A stretch of DNA of 64,000 nt from Secundilactobacillus paracollinoides DSM 15502 = JCM 11969 (GTDB lineage: Bacteria > Bacillota > Bacilli > Lactobacillales > Lactobacillaceae). The stretch is taken from assembly GCF_001311135.1 (NCBI RefSeq), contig NZ_BBAG01000008.1, positions 1 through 64,000 on the forward strand, given 5' to 3'. The notes below the pieces were generated by a model. That model was not told the origin of the DNA, did no database searches, and saw only the letters and a list, made by a program, of their open reading frames with translations. The translations under genes were made by a program, and so were the position numbers. The first letter of the stretch is position 1. Each line of letters starts with the position of its first letter. Below, piece by piece: positions 36,465 to 45,800 of the stretch.

Positions 36465-36517
36465 ATAACGGTCGAAGTTCTGAGGAGTACTTACAGAGAA
36501 TTTCTGGCCACCGTTAT
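36465..36517 (-). promoter_or_regulatory. Inverted repeat in the leader of the GGDEF-EAL gene
   Basis: ATAACGGT (36465-36472) and ACCGTTAT (36510-36517) are perfect complements with a 37-base interval, 25 bases before the start codon. It may form a leader stem or be a paired operator. I could not match it to a known cyclic di-GMP riboswitch class. The rest of 36518-36760 is AT-rich with nothing else clear. Confidence 0.4.
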
Positions 36518-36762
36518 ACAACATAAATCACGAAATGTGTATTTATAATTAATTTACCATAAATCCAGTAAATTTTGAACAGATTATGCCAATTTAATAG
36601 AATTGAAATCGTTTTCTGTTGGATAACATTCGTCTTATTGTTCATTTTAAATATAATCGTCCAATAATCAAGATGAGATGGCGCTAAAATTTATAAAATT
36701 TTCTGATTGAATTTTCCCACATCTCCCCGAGTCTGTCGTCATCGTCGCTTGATCCACAACAA

Positions 36763-36802
36763 AAACGTTAAGCCCGAATTGGTCATCCAGTGCTTAACGT
36801 TT
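36763..36802 (-). terminator. Terminator of the SDR fragment
   Basis: AAACGTTAAGC pairs perfectly with GCTTAACGTTT; on the minus strand it ends TTTTTG. Confidence 0.85.
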
Positions 36803-36815
36803 CTTAAACAGCTAT

Positions 36816-37170
36816 TTAACCGGCCACCCTACCAAGCAGTGGGCCGTCATTTTCTGTAAAACTACTATTTTGCGTAAACTCAGGGTCGCTCGCAGCCTTG
36901 ATGATCTGAGCAGCCCCTTCGGCAACCGACTGCATCCCAGCTGGGGTTGGTGCATCACTGGGACGACCGCCAAATTCAGTAGCGATCCAGCCTGGGTTAA
37001 CGGAATTGACGGTAATGTGCGTATCGATCAATTCCTTGCTAAAACTGATGGTGGCAAAGTTAACGGCCGCCTTTGACGCTTGATAGCCAAGGGAATTCAC
37101 ACCGTAAAACTGCGACTCAGGATCTGACGCCATCGTCAGCGAGCCCATGTTGCTGGACACGTTGATAACG
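36816..37170 (-). pseudogene. 3' fragment of an SDR dehydrogenase gene
   Basis: Only the C-terminal half of a short-chain dehydrogenase is present: INVSSNMGS (catalytic serine region), YQASKAAVNF (Y-x3-K), SVNPGWIATEFGG, then AAQIIKAAS to the end. The cofactor-binding half is missing. At about 37165-37172 the coding similarity stops and coding sequence of an LPxTG protein begins on the other strand. A residual frame continues to 37211 but its residues belong to the other gene. The promoter and start are gone. Confidence 0.85.
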
Positions 37171-38609
37171 CCCAGGTCGCTACAGACCGGACCGACGTTG
37201 CCAACGCCCAAACTGCCGTTGATTCAGCTACCGCTGACAAAACTGCGGCTGACGACGCTGTTGCCGCACAACAAGCAGTTGTGGATCAGGCACAAGCCAC
37301 TGTCGACAGTGACCAAACGACCGTCACGAATTTGGATCCTGATGACTCAGTTGCTGACGAGGTGACTTATGCCAATCAGCAATTGGCCACGGATACAGCT
37401 AATAAAATCACGGCACAAAACAATGTCACAACCATGGAAGCACAGGTTGCTAACGGAACGACCACGGTTAATACTGCAGCAGCCAGTGTCGCCTCACAAA
37501 CAGCGAATTTGACAGCTTTACTAGCTGATCCAACAACGCCTTCGGATCAAATCGCTAATGCCAAGGATCTTTTAACAACCACGCAAACCTATCTCACCGA
37601 TGTGACAAACACCTTGAACCAAGTAAAGTCAGAGTTGGCTGCCGACGAAGATCTCTTAGCCACCCAAACGCAAAAAGTGGCTGATGATGAACAAACGTTA
37701 ACCAACGCACAAAACGCCTTGACCAGTCTACAAGCAGCTCAAACGCAACTTGCCACTGATCAACAAACGTTAACGGACGCGCAAAACGCCCTCACACCGC
37801 TTCAGCAAACCGCAGCGGACAAGGCTGACGCGTTGACGACTGCTCAAACAGCGCTCGATACCGCCACCGACAAATTGGTTGCTGACGGCCAGACCGCATC
37901 AACGGCCCAGCAAGAATTGACAACACTGCAACAACAGTTAGCAACCTTAGGCCAACAGGCGCAAGCAATTACAGACGCCCAAGCCGCAGCTGATGCCGCT
38001 AATACTGCACTGACAAACGCCACTTCAGCCTACACAGCCGCACAAGCAGCCTACGATGAAGCCTTACAAAACTACCACATTGCAGTTAGTGTCGCTGCTG
38101 CAGCTGCGCAACAAGGCGGCGGCTCTGGTACAACTACGGGTGACAATGGCTCGTCTTCCACTGGTACATCAACTGGGGATAACGGGTCATCCACAACTGG
38201 CACGACTGGGACATCATCTGATGTTTCAACTGCTACGGCTGGTGATACTGCAACTGGAACGACAAGTACTGGCACCACTGGAACGACTTCAGGTGAAGGC
38301 ACCAGTGATGTCACAACGAGTGGCGCAAACGACTTAGTTGCTGCAAGCACCAACAACGGTACTACGCAGGCAGGCACATCCGCTAATGCCCAAACTGGGG
38401 CTGATTTAACATCAACCTCAACGGCTGCGGACACAACCGCTACTGGTACACTTGGTCAAAACAATGCAGCCGCTGGACAATCAGCTAAGACGCTGCCACA
38501 AACGAACGAACATGAAACCAGTGAAGCATCCATTCTTGGTTTGGCCATGATCGTTTTAACTGGCTTCTTGGGCCTGCTCGGTCTTCGCAAAAAAGAAACA
38601 AATGACTAA
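37167..38609 (+). pseudogene. LPxTG-anchored surface protein lacking its N-terminus
   Basis: The frame enters from the junction reading VDNAQVATDRTDVANAQTAV, with no signal peptide. About 300 residues of alanine-, threonine- and glutamine-rich heptad-like helix follow (TLTDAQNALTPLQQ type). Then comes a low-complexity Thr/Gly/Ser stalk, the sorting signal LPQTNEHETSEA, a hydrophobic segment and RKKETND. The stalk would span the cell wall after sortase anchoring. A GTG at 37281 could start a shorter product but has no ribosome site, and without a signal peptide it could not be anchored. Confidence 0.87.
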
Positions 38610-38652
38610 TCATAAAAACTGTTAATGGTCGCTAGAAATCCCCAACCATGAC

Positions 38653-38700
38653 AAAAAGCTTCAGTTACAGCGTAAATGCGCAGTAACTGAAGCTTTTTTT
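38653..38700. terminator. Strong bidirectional terminator
   Basis: AAAAAGCTTCAGTTAC pairs with GTAACTGAAGCTTTTT, seven Ts on the plus strand. It separates the convergent LPxTG and EAL genes. Confidence 0.92.
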
Positions 38701-38709
38701 CTGTGCCGG

Positions 38710-39412
38710 TTAGGCATTTTTCTCAATTCGACTGGTACGATTCAGTTCACCGCGATAAAACAACAGATGCGGTTTTCCATAATAATACCCCTGGCGTAAC
38801 CCAATGTTGAGGTCATCCAACATCTGCTGGTCAGCCTGTGTTTCGACACCCTCAATGACAAATCGTAAGCCATTGTCAGCACTGATCTGCCGCCAATCAT
38901 GCAGCGCTTTTGGAATTGCATCTGCGTTGTTATCATGACGGAAATTTTGCATGGCCAACTTCAATTCTGATACATACGGCAACAGTGCTGATAGCGCTAA
39001 ACTGGTTTTCGCCAGTCCCGACGTCATCTAAACTCACTTGCACCCCGCCCTCGTGTAACGTTCTGATACGGTCCAAAACGCACGCCGCGTCCTTTGGTGA
39101 TCCGCACACTTCTTCGGTCAATTCAACGACAAGTCGAACAGGAAAAGCCCGTTGCTGAAAGTGAATCAGGTGCTGAACAACTTCGGGGTCCTGAATCTGC
39201 GTCCGGTTTAAATTAAAGCCGAGGTAGTGTGATTTCAGTTTTAACGTGTCAACGCAACGTTGAAGCAGTGTCAATTGACACGCCAATGATATGGCTGAAA
39301 AGTCTTTTGGTAACTGCCAGCGACCATCGCGAGATTCGCGAATGAGGGTCTCATAACCCACGATTGACTGTTTGAACCGGTTGACCTGGGGTTGTACAAA
39401 GAAACGATACAT
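38710..39412 (-). CDS. EAL domain protein (frameshifted)
   Basis: A cytoplasmic EAL-only protein of about 234 residues, start at 39412 (MYRFFVQPQVNRF). Motifs are YETLIRE for E-A-L, FNLNRTQ, VVELTEE, SLDDVGTG, SELKLAM, FVIEGVET and QGYYYGKP. These keep the main acidic residues of a cyclic di-GMP phosphodiesterase, though the E-A-L itself is E-T-L. The frame shifts near 39020, between DDVGTGENQF and LSALLPYVSELK. Its opening (RFFVQP, DGRWQLPKDF) resembles the EAL part of the protein at 34608 (RYFVQP, RNRWRLPESF), so the two are paralogues. Confidence 0.87.
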
Positions 39413-39557
39413 GAAGCATTTCCAACTTTCTGTTTTGACCAATGCGCCCGACGATACACGTATATGCACTTACAAATTAATCCATTATAGCGTTTAACGT
39501 GCTGTTTTGAAAGGGAAAACTAGAAAGAACTCGGATGAACGCGCATGTCATCGGCTG

Positions 39558-40688
39558 TCAGTTACTGGTTGCCGCTTGTGAGTTGCTAGAAGTATTGGCA
39601 TACAATACCTGACTGACCGCTTGCGGAATTGTAAATTTATCAGGATTTCCAGCTAATACCGGACCAGTCGTGGCGTGAGTCAAGGAAAGGTCACTACGCA
39701 GTTCATTTGTGACGCGTTGTTGCTCCAGTCGCGGCATCACTTGAAAGGAGATGCCCTCGTACCACAAGCTCGTTTCGTTTACAGAAATGGCCTTGACCTT
39801 CTTTTTAGGATTGTAGTACTCAGTAGCTAGGCTCAACATATCCTTGGTGGTCAGATTGGTGCGCAAATTCTTTGAGATCGAGCTCATGAAGGTCTTATTC
39901 AGTAACAGCGCCGGGTTCTTTGCCTGTTTGACGAGCTGTGCAATCACCAGCCGCTGACGCTCAGTACGTCCGTAATCACCACGCGGATCTTCGTAGCGCA
40001 TCCGCGTAAAGGCTAACGCCGCCTTCCCATTCATTTTATGGTAGGTCTTAAAGTGAACGCCATCCTTCGCATACCTAAAGGTCGTCTTCCCCTTATAAAA
40101 TTGGTAAAGATTCTTACCAGTCTCGTGGGACGTATCCGTACTGAAGGTAAACGACAATGGCGATTCCACTGTAATCCCACCGATCTGATCCACTAATTTT
40201 TCCAGGCCGCCCATGTTCACGAGCGCAAAGTAGTCCACCGGCACATTCAGATACTTCGAAATTGTTGACATGGTATCACTGACGTTAGTAAACGTGTATA
40301 CCGAGTTGATCTTCTGCGGGAACGTCGACTCCAACCCGGGAATGGCGATCATCGTGTCCCGTGGAATCGACACGAGATGAATGCCCTTCGTTTTGCTAAC
40401 GGTAATGAGCATCATGGTATCTGTGCGCCCTTTATCGGTCCGGTCTAAGGCCCCAGTATCAGTCCCCATCAACAGGATTGAGATCGGCTGACCCTTGCGG
40501 ATGATGGCGTCAGCCGGCCGACCACCCTTCTCATGAATTTTCGTGTAAGAATCAGATAAACTGCTGCTGACGGAGCGGTAGATGGTATTCAACCCGTAAA
40601 AGATGCCCAAGAGACAGGCAATAACGACACCAAGTGCGATCCACCGGCCACGCTTGTGTTGGCGATGCCGATCCATTCGATTATTCAT
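39558..40688 (-). CDS. LytR-CpsA-Psr (LCP) family protein
   Basis: About 376 residues. One N-terminal membrane segment (WIALGVVIACLLGIFYGL) anchors an extracellular LCP domain with ILLMGTDTG, the arginine-aspartate block GRTDTMMLITV, and VSIPRDTMIAI. FTRMRYEDPRGDYGRTERQR is also in place. LCP proteins transfer teichoic acid or glycan polymers from lipid carriers to peptidoglycan. The start at 40688 follows AAGGGTGAAAG. A much reduced relative is at 46232. Upstream lies a long hairpin. Confidence 0.92.
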   Translation of the reverse strand: MNNRMDRHRQHKRGRWIALGVVIACLLGIFYGLNTIYRSVSSSLSDSYTKIHEKGGRPADAIIRKGQPISILLMGTDTGALDRTDKGRTDTMMLITVSKTKGIHLVSIPRDTMIAIPGLESTFPQKINSVYTFTNVSDTMSTISKYLNVPVDYFALVNMGGLEKLVDQIGGITVESPLSFTFSTDTSHETGKNLYQFYKGKTTFRYAKDGVHFKTYHKMNGKAALAFTRMRYEDPRGDYGRTERQRLVIAQLVKQAKNPALLLNKTFMSSISKNLRTNLTTKDMLSLATEYYNPKKKVKAISVNETSLWYEGISFQVMPRLEQQRVTNELRSDLSLTHATTGPVLAGNPDKFTIPQAVSQVLYANTSSNSQAATSN

Positions 40689-40723
40689 AACTTTCACCCT
40701 TACCCTTATAACTACGCAAAAAC

Positions 40724-40779
40724 GCGCCGTTGTTTTAAAAATCACACAAATAAGTGTAATTTTTTTCGAACAACGGCGC
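40724..40779 (-). terminator. Long hairpin with T-run ahead of the LCP gene
   Basis: GCGCCGTTGTT (40724-40734) pairs perfectly with AACAACGGCGC (40769-40779). Inside, AAAAATCACAC can pair with GTGTAATTTTT. On the minus strand it is followed by GTTTTTG, so it can terminate transcripts coming from the kinase gene. It ends only 35 bases before the LCP start, so it may also act as an attenuator. Confidence 0.65.
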
Positions 40780-40817
40780 TACGTATGGTTTATTAAGGGT
40801 TTCTGAAAATCTTTAAG

Positions 40818-41092
40818 AGTGTGGAGAAAGGCGTTTTGAGGGCAGTAGCTTCAGCCTTCGGAACACGTTTCCGCAATGTAAAATTTAAAAATCGTAATCA
40901 GTAACCACTTTAAAAATGAAGACCACAATCCAGAGCCTACCTTTTCGACACGTTATCTATTAGCCTCGAGACTAAACGTGTTTCGCAAGGCTGAGGCTAC
41001 TGCGTAAGCCGACTCTGGCAAAAATCCAGGCCCGGGATTTTCTGCCAGAGTCAGCTTACGCTCCGCCCTCAAACCGCCTTGCTACACACTCT
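40818..41092 (-). repeat. Repeat family C, copies C5
   Basis: A miniature copy without central hairpin (40818-40890, opposite orientation, AGAGTGTGG to CGCAATGTAAAA) and a full copy (40950-41092). The full copy's stem, GCGTAAGCCGACTCTGGCA with TGCCAGAGTCAGCTTACGC, is a compensated variant of C1. Its AGTGTG end supplies the final codons of the kinase gene. Confidence 0.86.
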
Positions 41093-42457
41093 TAAACCGA
41101 ATCACAAAACAACTCCCAGCTGCTGATTATCCTTCACATCAACGGTTGCGTCATTCAATTCAACCAACTGTCTGACGATTGCAAGCCCGATGCCATACCC
41201 CGCCACCTGTTTGGAGCGGGACTGGTCGGCGCGGTAAAACCGGTCAAAAATTTTTGCCTTATCCGCGTCACTAATACCAATGCCATGGTCGGCAACAGTA
41301 ATGGCAACCGTGTTTTCGGATTCTCGCTTTGCGCTCACCGTAACCTGCGTTTCAACCGATGAATACTTACGCGCATTATCGATAAGCGCGGTCAAGATTT
41401 GCTGGACTTGCCCAGCATTAGCGTGAATCAGCAACTTTTCTGGTAGCTTCATCACCACCTGTTGTCCTTGCTGGTATTGCGCAACCACCGTTCGAATAAT
41501 TGGCACAACGTCAACCGTGGTCAACTCAGCTTCAGCTTTTGTGGAGCGGGACAGCGCCAGTAAACTCGTCACCAATTCCTGCATCTGGTGGGCTTCATCA
41601 TCAATATAACCCACGGATTCCTGAATAATTTCCGGGTGGTCGGCGGCGTGTTTTTCAAGCAGCTCTGTGTGCCCTAAAATGACAGCAATCGGGGTTCGCA
41701 ATTCGTGGGAGGCGTCCGAAATGAATTGTTGGTTTTTCAAGATCGTATCGTTTAACGACCCGAGCAGCGTATTAAACACGTCGCCAAGTTCCTGAACTTC
41801 CTCCGGGTTCGTTGGTACAGTCAATGTTTCGTGGTACGACTGCTTGGGCTTTTGAATCAGGTCTTGCGTCGAGTCGGTCAATGCGGTCAAGGTTGGTTGA
41901 GGCGCTTCGATAATTGTGAAATGATCCAGACACCAATGACGAGACTTAAAATCAAAATAATGATCACAAGTTCAATAATAATGACAAACATCCGCACGAC
42001 GCGATCAAGGCTCTGCCAAACGGTGTAGTGTACCGTCACTGGCTGGCCGTGGGCGGTCGCGCGGCGCGTTGCTGTCGCTTTAAAGTACAGCCCAGACCCT
42101 CGTTGGGCCGCTCCGAGTCAGTGCGTGCAACGGGTGGCTGGTGAGCGTCCTGGTACCCTTTGTGACGTGGTGAAACAGTGTGGTCCCGTTGCTGGTGGTT
42201 CGGACTGCCACAAACGTTGAGTTCGTATTGACATCGTAGTTTGACTCCCAAAACCGCCACTTGACGTCACCATTCGTCGTGGCGTTCTTTAACGTTTGAA
42301 TGACATCAGTGCTGTAATCTCGTTTATCATCCAGCAAGCGGTACCCCACGACGGTGAGAATCGACAAACTCGTCAGCATCACGATCACGATAATCATAAT
42401 GGCGTAGACCCGGGTGAAACGAGAAGCGCTGGTATAGGATTTTGCCTTAGTTGTCAT
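41082..42457 (-). CDS. Sensor histidine kinase (HK2, several frameshifts)
   Basis: A paralogue of HK1: it begins TTKAKSYTSASRFTRVYAIM where HK1 has SAARITRVYALM. It has two membrane spans (the second VIIIELVIIILILSLVIGVWI), the HisKA box SDASHELRTPIAV, LIDNARKYSS, ADHGIGI and GYGIGLAIVRQL. Three single-base breaks are needed: near 42090 (before YFKATATRRATAHG), near 41891 (KRLNQP to LTALTDSTQD) and near 41115 (DNQQLG to SCFVIRFKSV). The restored stop is the TAG at 41082-41084, inside repeat C5. It overlaps RR2 by 11 bases. Confidence 0.87.
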
Positions 42458-43124
42458 TGCCTGCCGTCCTCATGGTGTACCCGATCCCGCGCACAGTCTG
42501 GATCACGTCGCTATCGTCGTCATCGATCTTCTCGCGCAGATGGCGAATGTACACGTCCAAAATATTAGTGCCGCCAGTGTAGTCGGTGCCCCAGACTTGG
42601 TCCAGCAGCTCATCGCGGCTGACGACCTGATTCACGTTTTTGATCAGCGTCAACAACAGCGTATACTCACGCTGACTTAGTTGGATAAACGTCCCATTTT
42701 TGACGGCTGAATGCGCCTTAGTGTCCAGCTGAATGTCGTTGACCTGATAAGTTGCGCGTTCGTGGCCGCGTCGCAGCACCACCCGAATCCGCGCCAGCAG
42801 CTCTTCCATTTTAAATGGTTTAGTAATGTAATCATCCGCGCCGTAGTCCAGGCCCGCCACTTTATCGCTCACGTAATCCCGGGCAGTCATCATAATGATC
42901 GGCACGTCATCGGTCTGCCGGATGCGCCGCAGCACGCCAAGGCCGTCCATTTTAGGCAACATCCAGTCCAGTAAGATCACATCGACCTGGGCGTTGTCTT
43001 CGTAGACCTGCAGCCCTTCCAGCCCATCGTAGGCCAGCAGCACGCTATAGTCTTCAAATTGTAATTCAGTTTTTAAGTAGGCGGCCATCCCTGGCTCGTC
43101 TTCGATCACTAGTACAGTCGGCAT
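42447..43124 (-). CDS. OmpR/PhoB family response regulator (RR2)
   Basis: A 225-residue response regulator with VIEDEPGMAAYL, the phosphoacceptor in ILLDWMLPK, and YITKPF. The winged-helix domain ends VQTVRGIGYTM in essence (DVIQTVRGIGYTM). It is close to RR1 (MMTARDYV, DVYIRHLREKI against DVYVRYLRTKL). It is the partner of the overlapping kinase and divergent from a P-type metal ATPase gene 227 bases away. Confidence 0.93.
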   Translation of the reverse strand: MPTVLVIEDEPGMAAYLKTELQFEDYSVLLAYDGLEGLQVYEDNAQVDVILLDWMLPKMDGLGVLRRIRQTDDVPIIMMTARDYVSDKVAGLDYGADDYITKPFKMEELLARIRVVLRRGHERATYQVNDIQLDTKAHSAVKNGTFIQLSQREYTLLLTLIKNVNQVVSRDELLDQVWGTDYTGGTNILDVYIRHLREKIDDDDSDVIQTVRGIGYTMRTAGNDN

Positions 43125-43351
43125 TGTTGTTCTCCTCTTTTACAGTATCGATGCTATTATACCCGATATTCCAGTCACCCGTCAGATACCGCGCCAAACG
43201 AAATGGTTTCTCAAGGTCTTGGCCAACTGTTATTCCGAAAACACATTTACGCATTACCTAAAGTTGGCATTGTTGAGCAGTTGTCTCGACCTGAATCGGG
43301 TTTCACGAGATAATTAAGACAGGAAACAATTGGTTTACTGGAGGTGGTTTC

Positions 43352-45154
43352 ATGCAAAAACTCGCAAATTATAAACGGCTCTGGCTGGTGCTCATCGTGG
43401 CAGTGGTTGCCTTCGGTCTGGAATTTGGCGCGCACCAAAACGGGATTGCTCAGGTATTAGTTACAGTCCTTGGCTCGCTGATCGCACTCCTGATGTTCAT
43501 CGACATGGTTAAAACGTTGCGGTCAGGCAAATTCGGCGTGGATCTGCTGGCCATAACTGCTGTGATCGCCACGCTAGCCATCGGCGAATACTGGGCCGCC
43601 CTTATCGTCCTCCTGATGCTCACCGGTGGCGACGCTCTGGAAGATTACGCCGCTAGTAAGGCGAACTCGGATTTGAAACAGCTCCTCGAAAACTCGCCGC
43701 AAACTGCCCATTTACTCGGTGAAACGACTCGGGAAATTCCCGTTGATGACGTGCAGATCGGCGACCATCTGCTGGTCAAACCAGGTGAGGTCGTCCCTGT
43801 TGACGGCACCTTGTTAAAGGGCACGGCGACCCTGGATGAATCGTCACTTACCGGCGAGTCTCGCCCAATCGATAAGCGTGCCGGCGAATCAGTGATGTCT
43901 GGTGCAGTCAACGGTGACGCCGCCTTTGAATTCGTGGCGGATCGGCAGGCCAAGGATAGCCAGTATCAAAGTATCATCCAACTCGTTAAACAAGCGGAGG
44001 CCCAGCCCGCCCACTTCGTTCGAATGGCGGACCGTTACGCCGTGCCATTTACCATTCTGGCCTACGTGATTGCTGGTACGGGATGGATCGTTTCAGGCGA
44101 TCCGGTGCGATTTGCGCAGGTACTGGTGGTCGCCTCACCCTGCCCGCTGATTTTAGCCGCACCAATTGCGTTGGTGGCGGGGATGAGTCGCGCAAGTCAG
44201 AGCGGGATCATCGTCAAAACTGGGACCACGCTCGAAAAGCTGGCCAAAGTAAAAACGGTGGCGTTTGATAAAACGGGCACGATCACCAAGGGTAATTTGA
44301 CCGTCACAGCCGTTCTGCCCGAACCGGAAACGACGGCTGCTGAGCTGTTAACATTGGCCGCAACCACCGAACAGCAGTCCAATCATATTTTGGCACGCGC
44401 CATCGTCGCGGCTGCTCCGGACACGTTACCAAGTGCCACTGCGTTGACTGAAGTCACTGGTGGCGGTGTTCAGGCCACCGTCAATGGTCGGCTGGTCAAG
44501 GCGGGTAAGGCCGACTTTGTGATGCCGGCTAATTCGATCACAAAATCAGCGGTGACCGCCGTTTACGTTTCAGCTGATGATCACTATTTGGGCCGAATTG
44601 AATTTGCGGATGAATTACGACCCGAGGCCAGACAAACGATGTCGGGATTGCATCAACTTGGCATTCGAAACTTAGTCATGATTTCCGGCGACCGCCAGCC
44701 AATTGCTGAAAAAATCGCCAAGGCTGTTGGCATCGATGAGGTGCATGCGGACTGCCTGCCGGAGGATAAGATCAAGGTCCTGGCCACACTGTCACCAGTG
44801 CAACGCCCCGTTGCCATGGTCGGTGACGGCGTGAACGATGCGCCGTCGCTGGTCACGGCGGACGTCGGGCTCGCGATGGGCGCTAGTGGTGCTACGGCGG
44901 CCAGCGAATCCGCGGATGCTGTGATCATGAAGGATGACCTCAGCCGGGTCGTTACCGCAACAACGATTGCCCGCTATACCATGAAGATTGCCCGTCAATC
45001 TGTTTTGATTGGCATCGCAATCTGTACGATTCTGATGCTGATTGCCAGCTTCGGTGTCATTCCAACCATTGTTGGGGCACTGCTACAGGAAGTCGTGGAT
45101 ACCGTGACGATTCTTTATGCGTTGCGGGCTAGAAGCCAGCGGGCCGTTGATTAA
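43352..45154 (+). CDS. P1B-type heavy-metal translocating ATPase
   Basis: A 600-residue metal pump without N-terminal metal-binding domains. It has TLDESSLTGES, the membrane motif ASPCPLILAAP, DKTGTITKG and GDGVNDAPSL. The membrane S-P-C is typical of the Co/Fe/Zn-type P1B-4 group rather than the C-P-C of copper pumps. The nucleotide-domain histidine motif is SNHILARAI where most P1B pumps have S-E-H-P-L. Export of a divalent metal is likely; the metal is not certain. GGAGGTGG precedes the start. Confidence 0.9.
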   Translation: MQKLANYKRLWLVLIVAVVAFGLEFGAHQNGIAQVLVTVLGSLIALLMFIDMVKTLRSGKFGVDLLAITAVIATLAIGEYWAALIVLLMLTGGDALEDYAASKANSDLKQLLENSPQTAHLLGETTREIPVDDVQIGDHLLVKPGEVVPVDGTLLKGTATLDESSLTGESRPIDKRAGESVMSGAVNGDAAFEFVADRQAKDSQYQSIIQLVKQAEAQPAHFVRMADRYAVPFTILAYVIAGTGWIVSGDPVRFAQVLVVASPCPLILAAPIALVAGMSRASQSGIIVKTGTTLEKLAKVKTVAFDKTGTITKGNLTVTAVLPEPETTAAELLTLAATTEQQSNHILARAIVAAAPDTLPSATALTEVTGGGVQATVNGRLVKAGKADFVMPANSITKSAVTAVYVSADDHYLGRIEFADELRPEARQTMSGLHQLGIRNLVMISGDRQPIAEKIAKAVGIDEVHADCLPEDKIKVLATLSPVQRPVAMVGDGVNDAPSLVTADVGLAMGASGATAASESADAVIMKDDLSRVVTATTIARYTMKIARQSVLIGIAICTILMLIASFGVIPTIVGALLQEVVDTVTILYALRARSQRAVD

Positions 45155-45160
45155 GCAGAT

Positions 45161-45209
45161 AAAACGCACATTAACTCGGGAAACAATTCCGGTTGATGTG
45201 CGTTCTTTT
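45161..45209. terminator. Bidirectional terminator after the P1B ATPase
   Basis: AAAACGCACATTAACTCGG pairs imperfectly with CCGGTTGATGTGCGTT, with T-runs on both sides. Confidence 0.85.
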
Positions 45210-45293
45210 GTGTTTTAGTTTACGTTGATTGCTTTCTTGGCTACCTGCCGAAACGCGATTCAGAGGGAGTCTTTCCAATGTTAGGTGATATTC

Positions 45294-45660
45294 CGTTTCA
45301 TTCCGCAATTTGGCACGGCGCTGAAGTGGCTCGCGATGAAGCTAATTCGATTTCTGCTGCGCAGCTCTCGAATGGATCTCCATCGACTCGCACATCAGTA
45401 ACCGACCAAAGAACGGTCGCTAACTGATGTCGACACCACAGCACCGTGCCAAATTACTCCATTTCACTGACGTTAAGCTTGCTTGTTACCACTAGTTAAG
45501 CATTACCATGGCGTTAAACCTAGTTTGCAGAGAATCCGCCCTCGACTGCCATTAAGCCCATTGACAGCAATGCTTTTAATGATGTGCAAATTGCCCGTGC
45601 CGATTAATTAACAGCCTCCATGACACCACTTATAAAGGCTTACCATCAATGCTGACGATT
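45294..45660 (-). repeat. Composite repeat A5-D5
   Basis: A5 (45294-45466) has T-A at the diagnostic pair and the inner-arm variant CACGGCGCTG opposite CAGCACCGTG. The tip of hairpin 2 contains the self-complementary GCTGCGCAGC. D5 is about 45467-45660, core at 45533. A fragment resembling the end of family C (CTGCCGAAACGCG) lies just upstream at 45244. Confidence 0.86.
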
Positions 45661-45668
45661 ACAAGTAT

Positions 45669-45713
45669 CGTGGCGTAGTCGTGCCGGTCGGCATTGCATG
45701 CTATGGTGTCGGT
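45669..45713 (+). repeat. Repeat family B, partial copy B3
   Basis: Only the first arm is left: GCGTAGTCGTGCCGGTCGGCATTGCATGCTATGGTGTCGG. It follows D5 and completes an A-D-B order as at 18103-18548. Confidence 0.75.
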
Positions 45714-45800
45714 GGAACAAAACGACATCAAAGCCCTCCTTTGAATTACTTAACAATGGAAATACCCTTCGGAAGGCAAGGGACGGTTCTCTCAACGCGC

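Noticed and set aside
38072-38434. Long antisense open frame across the LPxTG stalk, and similar ones opposite nhaC (28081-28473, 28777-29127)
   Set aside because: They mirror biased codon use in the opposite strand, lack ribosome sites and overlap clearly real genes.
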